Assembly (NCBI RefSeq): GCF_004791585.1
Contig: NZ_SRUU01000018.1
Coordinates: 1-64,000 of the forward strand
DNA from: Mesorhizobium sp. M1C.F.Ca.ET.210.01.1.1
GTDB taxonomy: Bacteria; Pseudomonadota; Alphaproteobacteria; Rhizobiales; Rhizobiaceae
DNA: 64,000 nt
Direction: 5' to 3'
Shown here: positions 8,710 to 16,381 of the stretch, one piece after another
How the letters are laid out: every line of letters starts with the position of its first letter
Numbering within the stretch: the first letter of the stretch is position 1
Translations under genes and position numbers: made by a program
Notes under the pieces: model-generated
Told to the model about the DNA's origin: nothing
Seen by the model: only the letters and a program-made list of their open reading frames with translations
Databases searched by the model: none

Positions 8710-10674
8710 ATGTTCGGCAAGATCCTGATCGCCAATCGCGGCGAGATCGCCTGCCGCGTCATCCGCACCGCGCGCAAGCTGGGCTTGTGGACTGTCGCCG
8801 TCCATTCGGACGCAGACGCCCGCGCCCTGCATGCCGAGATGGCGGACGAGGCGGTGCATATCGGCCCCTCGCCCGTCGGCGAAAGCTATCTGCGCGGCGA
8901 CAAGATCATTGCCGCGGCACTCGCCACCGGCGCGCAAGCCATCCATCCCGGCTACGGCTTCCTGTCGGAAAACCCCGACTTCGTCGACGAGGTGACGGCG
9001 GCCGGGCTCGTCTTCATCGGGCCCTCCGCCGCCTCAATCCGGGCCATGGGGCTGAAGGACGCCGCCAAGCGGCTGATGGAAAAGGCGGGCGTCCCGGTGG
9101 TGCCCGGCTATCACGGCGAAGCGCAGGAGATCGTGCTGCTCGCCTCCAAGGCGCGCGAGATCGGCTATCCCGTGCTGATCAAGGCGCGCGCGGGCGGCGG
9201 CGGCAAGGGCATGCGCCGCGTCGACCACCCGGATGATTTCTCCGAGGCGCTATCCGGAGCGCGGCGCGAGGCCAAGGCCGCTTTCGGCGACGACCGCGTG
9301 CTGGTGGAAAAATATGTCGACAAGCCGCGCCATATCGAAGTCCAGGTGTTCGGCGACAATTTCGGCAATGCCGTGCATCTGTTCGAACGCGACTGCTCGG
9401 CGCAACGGCGCCACCAGAAGGTGATCGAGGAGGCGCCCGCCCCCGGCATGACGCCGGCGCTGCGCAAGGCGATGACGGAAGCCGCGGTTAAGGCCGCCAA
9501 GGCGATCAGCTATTCCGGCGCCGGCACGATCGAATTCATTGTCGATGCGTCCAATGGCCTGAAAGCCGACCGCTTCTGGTTCATGGAGATGAACACGCGC
9601 CTCCAGGTCGAGCACCCCGTCACCGAGATGGTCACCGGCGTCGACCTGGTGGAGTGGCAGCTTCGAGTCGCCTCCGGCGAGAGGCTGCCGAAAACGCAAA
9701 GCGAGATCGCGCTTGCCGGCCATGCCTTCGAGGCGCGCGTCTATGCCGAGGACGCGGCCAAGGGATTTTTGCCGGCGACTGGCACGCTGCACCATCTGCG
9801 GTTTCCGAACTCAGCACCAGATGGAGCCGCCATGCGGATCGAAACCGGCGTGCGGGCCGGCGACGCCATCTCGCCCTTCTATGACCCGATGATCGCCAAG
9901 CTGGTGGTGCACGCCAAGGACAGAAACACCGCGCTTGCGGCATTGCGCGAGGCGCTGGCCCGGACGGAAGTTGCCGGCTCGACCGTCAACACCGCCTTCC
10001 TGGCGTCGCTTGCGGCTGATGCCGATTTCGCCGCCGGCGATGTCGACACCGGCCTGATCGGCAGGCACCAGGACGCGCTCGTTGCGGTTGCCGCGCCAAG
10101 CGATGAAGCAATCGCCGCGGCGGCGCTGGCGGCGACCGACGCAGGGGCGCCGGGCCCGGCCGCCGATCCGTGGTCCTCGCTTGTCGGCTACGCGCATTTC
10201 CATACGCTTGCTCGCCGCATCCGCCTGCGTTACGGCGAGGAGAACATCCTGGCGCGCATCTCGGCGAGACCAGACGGGCGATTCCAGGTGGCGCTGGAGG
10301 CGCCGCATGACGCGATCAACGCGCACGACCTCAGGAACCTGCCGCGCACCGCCCGCTGGCCGGGTCACGTCACAGTGTTCGAAGGCGCTGTCGGCCATAC
10401 TTTCGCGGCGCCGGATCCGCTCGCTAAGGCGGATGAGGCAGCGTCGGCCACTGGGAGCCTGCGCGCGCCGATGCCGGGGCTGGTCAAGCTGGTGCGCGCG
10501 GCGGCGGGCGATGCCGTGATCAAGGGCCAGCCGCTCCTGATCCTCGAGGCGATGAAGATGGAGCACACCATTGCCGCCCCGCATGACGGGGTGATCGCCG
10601 AGATCGCGGGAGAAGGCGCGCAGGTGAGCGACGGCACTGTGCTGGTGCGCTTTGTCGAGGACGGCCAGACCTAG
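8710..10674 (+). CDS. mccA: 3-methylcrotonyl-CoA carboxylase, biotin-containing (alpha) subunit
   Basis: Start ATG 8710 follows GGAGG by 5 bases; the open frame extends back but overlaps the secreted protein gene. The 654-residue product has the biotin carboxylase N domain (KILIANRGEIACRVIRTARK), the ATP-grasp glycine loop KARAGGGGKGMRR, EHPVTEMVTGVDLVEWQ, a BT linker domain and a C-terminal biotinyl domain with the attachment lysine K616 in LEAMKMEH. It carboxylates its own biotin with ATP and bicarbonate. Position after mccB identifies it as MccA rather than acetyl- or propionyl-CoA carboxylase. A bidirectional hairpin terminator follows at 10740. Confidence 0.95.
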   Translation: MFGKILIANRGEIACRVIRTARKLGLWTVAVHSDADARALHAEMADEAVHIGPSPVGESYLRGDKIIAAALATGAQAIHPGYGFLSENPDFVDEVTAAGLVFIGPSAASIRAMGLKDAAKRLMEKAGVPVVPGYHGEAQEIVLLASKAREIGYPVLIKARAGGGGKGMRRVDHPDDFSEALSGARREAKAAFGDDRVLVEKYVDKPRHIEVQVFGDNFGNAVHLFERDCSAQRRHQKVIEEAPAPGMTPALRKAMTEAAVKAAKAISYSGAGTIEFIVDASNGLKADRFWFMEMNTRLQVEHPVTEMVTGVDLVEWQLRVASGERLPKTQSEIALAGHAFEARVYAEDAAKGFLPATGTLHHLRFPNSAPDGAAMRIETGVRAGDAISPFYDPMIAKLVVHAKDRNTALAALREALARTEVAGSTVNTAFLASLAADADFAAGDVDTGLIGRHQDALVAVAAPSDEAIAAAALAATDAGAPGPAADPWSSLVGYAHFHTLARRIRLRYGEENILARISARPDGRFQVALEAPHDAINAHDLRNLPRTARWPGHVTVFEGAVGHTFAAPDPLAKADEAASATGSLRAPMPGLVKLVRAAAGDAVIKGQPLLILEAMKMEHTIAAPHDGVIAEIAGEGAQVSDGTVLVRFVEDGQT

Positions 10675-10735
10675 AGCAATTCCAGGAAAAGTGTGTAACG
10701 AGGTTCGGCGATTCCATGAATCGCAGAAACGCTCT
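10673..10735. repeat. Rhizobial intergenic repeat (AGAGCAATTCC type)
   Basis: The unit begins AGAGCAATTCCAGGAAAAG at the mccA stop codon and ends GCTCT at 10731-10735, so that AGAGC/GCTCT close an imperfect palindrome. A clearly related copy starts at 42053. It overlaps the last two bases of mccA's stop. Confidence 0.6.
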
Positions 10736-10739
10736 AAAA

Positions 10740-10766
10740 AAATGGCCGGGACGAACCCGGCCATTT
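10740..10766. terminator. Bidirectional intrinsic terminator between mccA and the ABC binding-protein gene
   Basis: An 11-bp perfect stem, AAATGGCCGGG (10740-10750) and CCCGGCCATTT (10756-10766), with a 5-base loop. A-tracts on the left and T residues on the right allow termination of both convergent genes. Confidence 0.85.
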
Positions 10767-10784
10767 CCATGAATGCAGAGCCGA

Positions 10785-11906
10785 TTACGGCTTGATCGGC
10801 GCGTATTTGCCGTCGTGCCACTGGTTGATGTCATAGCTGGCGTTCTTCAGGTCGCCCTTCTCATCGAAGATGACGTCGCCGACGACGGTGCTGATCGGCT
10901 TGCCGTCCTTCAGCGCCTCGGCGACCTTGCCCGGATCGTCGGTGCCGGCGCGCTTGACGCCTTCGGCCACTGCCTGGATCACGGCATAGGAGAACAGCGT
11001 GAAGCCTTCCGGCGTGAAGCCGCCGGCCTTGATCTTGGCCACGGCGTCCTTGGCTTCTGGCTTCGACTGCGGGTCCGACGGGAAGACAAACATGGTGCCT
11101 TCACCGGCCGGGCCGGCGACCTGCCAGAATTCCGGCGTGGCGATCGAGTCCGGCATGATCAGCTGGAACTTGACGTTCTGCTCGGCAGCCTGGCGCAGGA
11201 TGAGGCCGGCCTCGGGATGATAGCCGCCGAAATAGACGACATCGGTCTTGAGCGACTTGAGCTTGGTCACCAAGGCCGAATAATCCTTCTCGCCGGCGTT
11301 GATGCCTTCATAATCGACTTCTTTCAGACCACCAGCGTTCATCGTCGCCTTGACCACGTCGGCAACGCCCTGACCGTAGGCGCTCTTGTCGTGCAGGACG
11401 ACGACGTTCTTGCCGGCATATTTCTTGGCGATCCACGGACCGATGAAAGCGCCCTGCGCGTCGTCACGCGTGTAGAGGCGCATGATCGTCGGCCAGCCGG
11501 ACTTGGCCGCGGCGTCGGTCAGCACCGGATTGGACGAGGCCGGGCTCATCATCAGAGTGCCGGATTCGGCATAGACGGCGGAGGCCGGAATGCTCGAACC
11601 CGAACAGGCATGGCCATCGACGAACTTGACGCCGTTGGCGACGATGCGGTTGGCCACCGACACCGCCTGCTTCGGGTCGCACTGGTCGTCCTCGATGTCG
11701 AGCTTGATCTTGGAGCCGTTGATGCCGCCCGCCGCGTTGATGGCTTCGGCGGCGGCCTGCGCGCCCTGCTTGAACTGATCGCCGATCGTGGCGAGCTGTC
11801 CGGTCATCGGGCCGACCACCGAAATGGTGATGTCGTCGGCGAAAGCAGCCGGAGCGCTCATCATCAGGCCCAATGCGGCCGCGCTCAAAATACCCAATCT
11901 TTTCAT
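10785..11906 (-). CDS. Branched-chain amino acid ABC transporter, periplasmic binding protein
   Basis: Start ATG at 11906 follows GGAGGAG by about 10 bases. The 373-residue protein has a Sec signal peptide (MKRLGILSAAALGLMMSA, cleavage near AFADD) and a two-lobed Peripla_BP_6 (LivJ/LivK) domain with GPMTGQLATIGDQFKQGAQ, DDQCDPKQAVSVANRIV and a conserved Cys pair (DQCDP, GHACSGSS). It would deliver leucine, isoleucine or valine to a Liv-type ABC permease, whose genes are not nearby. Convergent placement next to leucine degradation genes makes leucine a sensible ligand, though separate promoters are needed. Confidence 0.92.
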   Translation of the reverse strand: MKRLGILSAAALGLMMSAPAAFADDITISVVGPMTGQLATIGDQFKQGAQAAAEAINAAGGINGSKIKLDIEDDQCDPKQAVSVANRIVANGVKFVDGHACSGSSIPASAVYAESGTLMMSPASSNPVLTDAAAKSGWPTIMRLYTRDDAQGAFIGPWIAKKYAGKNVVVLHDKSAYGQGVADVVKATMNAGGLKEVDYEGINAGEKDYSALVTKLKSLKTDVVYFGGYHPEAGLILRQAAEQNVKFQLIMPDSIATPEFWQVAGPAGEGTMFVFPSDPQSKPEAKDAVAKIKAGGFTPEGFTLFSYAVIQAVAEGVKRAGTDDPGKVAEALKDGKPISTVVGDVIFDEKGDLKNASYDINQWHDGKYAPIKP

Positions 11907-12285
11907 GACAATAGAACTCCTCCACTTGCGCACGGCCGCCCGGCCGCGCTTCTTCCACAGAGCCGGGACAATTCCACCCTTCGCCGGAACTGTCGAGAGG
12001 ACAATGTATGCCGCTTTGGTTCATTCCGGCGGGCATTTCTTGGGCCAAGCCGTCATAAAAACAGCGCTTCGAAGGCCGCAAAAAATGCAGAAGCCGCGCC
12101 GGCCTTGTCCCGGCCGGTCGCGGCTTTTGCAGTCGAGCTTCCTCAGCGCCCCGCGCCCGAACCCGCTCGCTTCCCTGTCTTAGCGCGCAGCTTGGCGTTT
12201 TCGCCCGCCGCGTTCTTGTTCTTGTCAGCCGGCCGTCTTCTCGCGGCCTTGTCCCCTGAATATCCTCAGCCTCAGGCCCGCGAGG
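11907..12285. other. Intergenic region, promoter side of the binding-protein gene
   Basis: 379 bases without a convincing gene. It holds the upstream region of the ABC binding-protein gene and, at 12091-12126, a strong hairpin. A basic, histone-tail-like minus-strand frame near 12143-12264 lacks a start codon and ribosome site. Confidence 0.6.
12091..12126 (-). terminator. Strong hairpin, probable terminator of the Sel1 gene
   Basis: AAGCCGCGCCGGCC (12091-12104) pairs with GGCCGG-T-CGCGGCTT (12112-12126) with one bulged base, a 14-bp stem. On the minus strand a T-run (TTTTTT) follows a few bases after the stem. It lies 160 bases beyond the Sel1 stop codon. Confidence 0.55.
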
Positions 12286-12552
12286 TCAGTGCATCGTCAT
12301 CCATTCGCGCGCCTCACGCAGCGCCTTGGCGATCTCGACCTTCGACATCGAGGCCGACAGTTCCGAGCGCAGCTCGGCGGCGCGGACCGAACCCTTGATC
12401 GCGGCGATGTTGAACCATTTGTGGGCGGCGACGACGTCGGTATCGCAGTCGCGGCCGGTCGCATACATCATGCCCAGTTCGAAAAGAATGTCGGCCTGGG
12501 CAGTTGCCCCCATGGCGCCGAAGCCGGCTTCAAGCATTTCAAAACGTGCCAT
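12286..12552 (-). CDS. Small Sel1-repeat-like protein
   Basis: An 88-residue protein containing about one and a half Sel1-like repeats: ADILFELGMMYATGRDCD and VAAHKWFNIAAIKGSVRA follow the alternating-helix pattern of the family (G-x-Y-x-G ... A-x-x-W-x-x-x-A-A). There is no signal peptide. Sel1 proteins are protein-interaction scaffolds; partners cannot be inferred here. Single-repeat forms of this length are found in Mesorhizobium. It is a lone gene with its own A/T-rich upstream region. Confidence 0.8.
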   Translation of the reverse strand: MARFEMLEAGFGAMGATAQADILFELGMMYATGRDCDTDVVAAHKWFNIAAIKGSVRAAELRSELSASMSKVEIAKALREAREWMTMH

Positions 12553-12921
12553 TTCAATCCCCTGTCTGGCTCCCGAGAGCTGCCTCCTTCTGTCCCAGTT
12601 GTCCCTTGGGGCGGGCCGCTCTTTCGATGCTTTCGAGGATGAGGCCTGGCCTTGAATCCGTCGTTAAATGGCTTGCTTAATTTGAAGAAAACAAAGCTAA
12701 AACAAGAGGTAAACGCGAAAAACTGTTAAGCATAGGAATGGCGCAATTCAGCCGATTTGCGCAAAATTCGATGAAAATTTCAGGCATCGGAATCAAGACT
12801 TCGCTAACCACGGAAACCGAAGCCTTTTTCCGCTTGCGTTCATTTTCAGTGGCCGACGGGGCCAAAATCCTTGCAACCTTCCGTGGCGGCACCGCTTTCG
12901 TTTTGGCAGCGGCTGGACTAG
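12553..12921. other. Intergenic region between divergent Sel1 and DUF2147 genes
   Basis: About 370 bases with no supported gene. The part near 12660-12780 is A/T-rich and is likely to hold the two divergent promoters. The only clear structure is the inverted repeat at 12922-12937. Confidence 0.6.
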
Positions 12922-12937
12922 CTTACGTTTGCGTAAG
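12922..12937 (+). promoter_or_regulatory. Perfect inverted repeat CTTACG-TTTG-CGTAAG, candidate operator
   Basis: A 6-bp perfect dyad with 4-base spacer, 51 bases before the DUF2147 start codon. It looks like the TTACG-N-CGTAA class of sites; I recall similar motifs for MerR-family regulators of branched-chain amino acid and fatty acid genes, but this was not checked. It could also be a small hairpin in the leader. Confidence 0.4.
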
Positions 12938-12988
12938 GGACAGGGAGGCGGACCGGAGCCCCGCCGGAACCCATTGGAGGAGGACATT

Positions 12989-13330
12989 ATGTTTCGAAAA
13001 GTGAGCCTGGCCCTCGCGGCCACCTTGATCATGGCGGGCGCGGCATGGGCCGACCCGATCGAAGGCAATTGGAAGACACAGGCCGGCTCGACGGCGGCGA
13101 TCGCAGGCAGCGACTCGTTCTCGATCACGCTGAAGTCCGGCAAGTATTCCGGCAAGACGATCGGCTCCTTCAAGGCGGCCGGCGACAACAAATACACCGG
13201 CACCATAACCGACCCGGAAACCGACAAGACCTATTCCGGCAAGGCGACGCTTTCGGGCACCTCGCTCAAGATGAGCGGCTGCGTCTTTGGCGGACTGATC
13301 TGCAAGAGCCAGACCTGGCACAAGCTCTGA
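12989..13330 (+). CDS. DUF2147 periplasmic protein
   Basis: Start ATG 12989 follows a perfect GGAGGAGG. The 113-residue protein has a signal peptide (MFRKVSLALAATLIMAGAAWA) and a compact beta-rich DUF2147 domain beginning DPIEGNWKT and ending GCVFGGLICKSQTWHKL, the usual end of this family. The domain's function is not established; it is exported and lipocalin-like. The last 18 bases of the gene are the left copy of a direct repeat whose other copy lies 4.2 kb downstream. A terminator follows at 13354. Confidence 0.9.
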   Translation: MFRKVSLALAATLIMAGAAWADPIEGNWKTQAGSTAAIAGSDSFSITLKSGKYSGKTIGSFKAAGDNKYTGTITDPETDKTYSGKATLSGTSLKMSGCVFGGLICKSQTWHKL

Positions 13331-13332
13331 TC
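13315..13332 (+). repeat. Left copy of 18-bp direct repeat (att-like)
   Basis: CTGGCACAAGCTCTGATC, covering the final codons and stop of the DUF2147 gene, recurs exactly at 17514-17531. Each copy is followed by a terminator with nearly the same stem. The enclosed DNA is A/T-richer, so the pair may be integration-site duplications or the relic of a tandem paralogue. Confidence 0.65.
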
Positions 13333-13353
13333 AGCCAATACCAGATCGTCCGA

Positions 13354-13380
13354 AAAACGGGGCCCGAGCGGCCCCGTTTT
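13354..13380 (+). terminator. Intrinsic terminator of the DUF2147 gene
   Basis: Perfect stem AAAACGGGGCC (13354-13364) and GGCCCCGTTTT (13370-13380) with loop CGAGC, followed by C and T residues; placed 23 bases after the stop codon. Confidence 0.9.
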
Positions 13381-13382
13381 CT

Positions 13383-13748
13383 CAGTATTCTCGGTAGCCG
13401 CTCAGGTTCCGCATGGTTATGTTCCGTTATTTGCAGCTTTTCGCGGCCTTTGGCGGCAGCCTGAATGTAGCCCCATCCGGGCCAACCGAGGACCTCAGGC
13501 CCAAGCCCCATAACGGCACCGAGCGGTGGCGCCTCGCCCGCGTAATCGGCGTCTTAGCTTCGATACTGCGCTTTTCTTGATCGTGTTTTTGCGGCGACCA
13601 TGAGCCGCACGGCTTCGCCGCGATTGGACGGGCTAGTGTATTCCGCTTTTTGGGGGGTCTGGCACGACGACTTGATTGCTCAGAAGAATTTCATGGCGTA
13701 GGCTTTCAGAAATTTGCGCAGCCATTTCAAAGCGGAGGCGTCCGACAA
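13383..13748. other. Intergenic region at the left end of the A/T-rich island
   Basis: 366 bases in which I see no supported gene. Short frames on both strands lack ribosome sites. The last 20 bases carry the GGAGG site of the PIN-like gene. Composition drops towards that of the island from about 13560. Confidence 0.6.
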
Positions 13749-15032
13749 ATGAGTGGTACTCTGCGCAGCGTTTTCTATGGCCACTATTCCCTTACCGATG
13801 AGGAGCGGAAACGGCTCTGGAAAGAGGCTATTCTAGTTCCCGATACAAATTCCTTGCTATACCTCTTCAAGCTTATGCCGACGGCGCGAGACGAATTGCT
13901 GGCGGCTTTCAAGTCATTTAACGATCGACTGTGGCTGCCGCATCAGGTTGGTAGAGAATTCCATGAGCGCTGGCGATCAGCAGCGAAGTCAAACCGGGCC
14001 GAATACGAAAATCTCAAGGTCGAATTTCAAAAGAATAAAGGGAAACTCACTGCATCTCTTAACAACTTTAAGCGTTACCAGCCTTGGGAAGACAACGCGC
14101 TCATTGCCAAACTTCCCGAGCTTTTTGACAGTATCCTGAAGGAAGTAGATGGAGCCATAGCCAAACTGCCCGATCCTGAGACTACGTTCGAAGCTGTGGC
14201 GGCGCTGTTCGACGGCAAGGTAGCTTCGCGGCCTGAGGACTTGGCTTTGAGGACCAAGGAGGCTGAACGCCGACGGAAGGATAGAATTCCCCCCGGCTAT
14301 ATGGACGAAGGACCGGGAGATTATCTGATCTGGGCAGAGATGATGGAAAAGGCAAAGTCGGACAAGGTTCCGATCCTTCTCGTCACAGATGACCAAAAGG
14401 AGGATTGGTGGTGGAAAGATTCTCCGGATGATTTTATCGGCCCAAGATCAGAGCTGCGCTACGAATTTTTCGATCGAACTGGACAATCGTTTTACGCATA
14501 CAGGCCCGCGCATTTCCTCGCGCTTGTTCGCCAAAGCGACAGCGCTCTTGTCTCGGATGCGACTGTGCAAGAGATGCAAAGAGTGCAGAACAGGCGCTTG
14601 GTGTCGGCTTCATCGCTGCGTATCAGGTCCAAGATTAGGGAGTTATCTGAAGAAATCTTACTAAAGCCTGGAGCATCCGAAGAAACAATTCTGCCTTATG
14701 CGGCGGAAATCGCTACAACGTTAAACCTACTCGACCTCACCATTGCGGCGCGAGCGGAAGGAAAGATTACGGGGGACGACCCTAAATTGCTTCAAAAGCA
14801 TGCTGACGATCTGAAGTCTGATGCGCTTAGTGGTGTTTTATATTCCGATGATGGCGCGCTTGGTGCCTACAACCTTGCTAAATTCAACGACCTTATTAAC
14901 CTCCTACGTGATAGGGAGTACTGGAACGAGCTTGAGCACGTATTGAGTCGGCTTGCGTCGACGCGCGAACTTCGCGAACGGATGGACGAGGCACGCCAAT
15001 TGCGGGACTCGCAGGATCGGGGCACCTCCTGA
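13749..15032 (+). CDS. PIN-like domain (PIN_8 type) protein, putative nuclease
   Basis: ATG 13749 has GGAGG 10 bases upstream. The 427-residue protein carries a large PIN-like domain in about the first 260 residues: first acidic motif VPDTNSLLYLF, then LWLPHQVGREFHERW with the conserved Glu, and the C-terminal acidic motif LLVTDDQKEDWWW followed by GQSFYAYRPAHFLALV. This order and spacing match the PIN_8 group, predicted metal-dependent RNases often found in defence islands. The rest (about 280-427) is helical and charged, possibly an oligomerisation or partner-binding region. The first Asp and the TDD are all present, so it may be active. No antitoxin-like small gene precedes it. A hand count for 14101-14160 gives 27 G+C of 60, far below neighbours outside the island. 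Confidence 0.8.
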   Translation: MSGTLRSVFYGHYSLTDEERKRLWKEAILVPDTNSLLYLFKLMPTARDELLAAFKSFNDRLWLPHQVGREFHERWRSAAKSNRAEYENLKVEFQKNKGKLTASLNNFKRYQPWEDNALIAKLPELFDSILKEVDGAIAKLPDPETTFEAVAALFDGKVASRPEDLALRTKEAERRRKDRIPPGYMDEGPGDYLIWAEMMEKAKSDKVPILLVTDDQKEDWWWKDSPDDFIGPRSELRYEFFDRTGQSFYAYRPAHFLALVRQSDSALVSDATVQEMQRVQNRRLVSASSLRIRSKIRELSEEILLKPGASEETILPYAAEIATTLNLLDLTIAARAEGKITGDDPKLLQKHADDLKSDALSGVLYSDDGALGAYNLAKFNDLINLLRDREYWNELEHVLSRLASTRELRERMDEARQLRDSQDRGTS

Positions 15033-15089
15033 GCGTATCCAATTGCCGGGCTGCGCATCCTTCAGACACTTCCCCACGACGCTGGGCAG

Positions 15090-15336
15090 GTGGCCGGCAT
15101 CCGCTGCGCCCGGTGTAGCGTAACGCGCTGCTACAAGCCTACAGAGCTTCGAGAGGTGATTGGGAACGTCACGATTGATGAGGTTCGAGACAAGGTACGC
15201 TGCCAAGGATGCAAAAGCAGGCAGTGGATGAGCGCCCAGCTTTTTCATCCCACGGGAGAGCAGGGCGCACACCATCCGCTACAGACGCCTCGTGGAAATC
15301 CGCTGGGAGAAGCGCGTAATCTGGCGGGACGAATAG
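15090..15336 (+). pseudogene. Frameshifted zinc-ribbon protein gene
   Basis: From GTG 15090 the frame encodes IRCARCSVTRCYKPTEL and KVRCQGCKSRQ, two CxxC knuckles of a small zinc ribbon. Past about 15255 this frame loses similarity, while the +1 frame continues with RYRRLVEIRWEKRVIWRDE and a TAG at 15334-15336. That tail is what I expect of the small Rhizobiales proteins that combine this ribbon with a Val-Ile-Trp-Arg-Asp ending. I read it as one gene broken by a single-base shift, probably also shortened at its start, because the frame opens directly at the PIN gene's stop. Found 58 bases after that gene. Confidence 0.5.
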
Positions 15337-15417
15337 CGGGAGTAATCGGCGTAAGTGGATAAGTTGCCCAGGTCGCACCGAGGCTGCTGCGGAAAATCCA
15401 GCGAAGAATGACCTATG

Positions 15418-15504
15418 CTACTCTATGGCTGCGGCAACCGCAGGTATCGTCGGACCGACTACTAAAGCGAAGAAAGTGACTGCTATCGCTATCAATCTTC
15501 TCAT
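15418..15504 (-). CDS. Tiny signal-peptide-like open frame, probable gene remnant
   Basis: A 28-codon frame starts at ATG 15504, preceded on the minus strand by a strong GGAGGAG at about 5 bases. It reads MRRLIAIAVTFFALVVG, then PTIPAVAAAIE and TAG: basic start, hydrophobic core and an AVA-type cleavage site, with almost no mature part. It is either the 5' end of a truncated secreted-protein gene or a very small peptide. Nothing in the following bases restores a longer frame. Confidence 0.35.
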   Translation of the reverse strand: MRRLIAIAVTFFALVVGPTIPAVAAAIE

Positions 15505-15658
15505 TTTCTCCTCCAAGACACGGACGCGTTGAAAGTGAGACCACAACAGCAAATGCGATAAGTAGCATTCCGACATCAGAGACGGCAATTATCAAGCTCG
15601 CGGGTGCTATGCGCACACAGACTGGTAAGACACTCGCGAATGGCGTTTGCAAATATTG

Positions 15659-16363
15659 TCAAACGGCCTCATTCGGCCCGTGATTGTGATAGCGGGCCTT
15701 CTCGGGCCCAATTATGAAGTTGGGTCCCGGCAATCTGCTAGCAACGTTGTATCGATGACAGAACTCTGTGTGGCGCCTCTCGTCGTCAAAGCCATCATTG
15801 TACCAAATGCAGCCCCAAACATAGATATACGTTTTCGTGCCCCTGGCCGGTTTTTCAGGAGGCGGGGCACCTTCATCTGCCCCTCTGCGAACGACCGCTC
15901 CCGGGTGGACGGTGCCTATATTTTCTGCGGTGTCTTCATCGACCGGGAAGTCCGCAAGATCCCGATCTGCCGAAACTCGCATTTTCACAACCATTTTGAC
16001 CTTGGTTGCAAAAACTTGCCCTACATTTTGAAGTGCGATCTGTCCAATAATGCGCGGCTCGACCCGCTTCATCCGATGGACCCCTGCGGGGGCAACGCTT
16101 AGGTATGCTCGCAATTCCTTCCTACTGGTGCTCTCGCTTTGAATAAGCGCGCGAGTGGCCGTGCGGTTGGCAGCAATAGATATGACCAGTGTGGCTATGA
16201 GACCGCCGAGGCCCGCCACCGACACCCCAAGCTGCCACCAAGCCGCCGTCGCCATTGATCGGTCGGCATCAGTCTCCTCCGCAAGGAGCGGTGCAATCCC
16301 CGCGCCGATAACAAATGATGCACACGTAAAGGCGAATGCACTCCGCCGAATCCAGCCAAACAT
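15659..16363 (-). CDS. Membrane-anchored protein of unknown function
   Basis: A 234-residue protein. It begins with a signal-like hydrophobic segment (about 8-28), followed by a second membrane helix (WWQLGVSVAGLGGLIATLVISI, about 42-65, written here in two parts by function: anchor and exit), then an extended soluble domain from about residue 70 (AYLSVAPAG, IALQNVGQVFATKVKM). This layout, two N-terminal helices plus a beta-rich domain, is typical of hypothetical proteins on rhizobial mobile DNA; I cannot name a function. It is divergent from the ClpP-like gene, with only 18 bases between the longest frames. Confidence 0.7.
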   Translation of the reverse strand: MFGWIRRSAFAFTCASFVIGAGIAPLLAEETDADRSMATAAWWQLGVSVAGLGGLIATLVISIAANRTATRALIQSESTSRKELRAYLSVAPAGVHRMKRVEPRIIGQIALQNVGQVFATKVKMVVKMRVSADRDLADFPVDEDTAENIGTVHPGAVVRRGADEGAPPPEKPARGTKTYIYVWGCIWYNDGFDDERRHTEFCHRYNVASRLPGPNFIIGPEKARYHNHGPNEAV

Positions 16364-16381
16364 TTCGGTGCCCCTCGATGT

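Noticed and set aside
12143-12264. Basic minus-strand stretch (AARRRPADKNKNAAGENAKL) resembling a histone H1-like tail
   Set aside because: No start codon or ribosome site in frame after the preceding stop; it cannot be joined to the Sel1 gene without an unsupported frameshift.
13383-13748. Possible extra gene at the left end of the island
   Set aside because: Short frames on both strands, none with a ribosome site or recognisable protein sequence.
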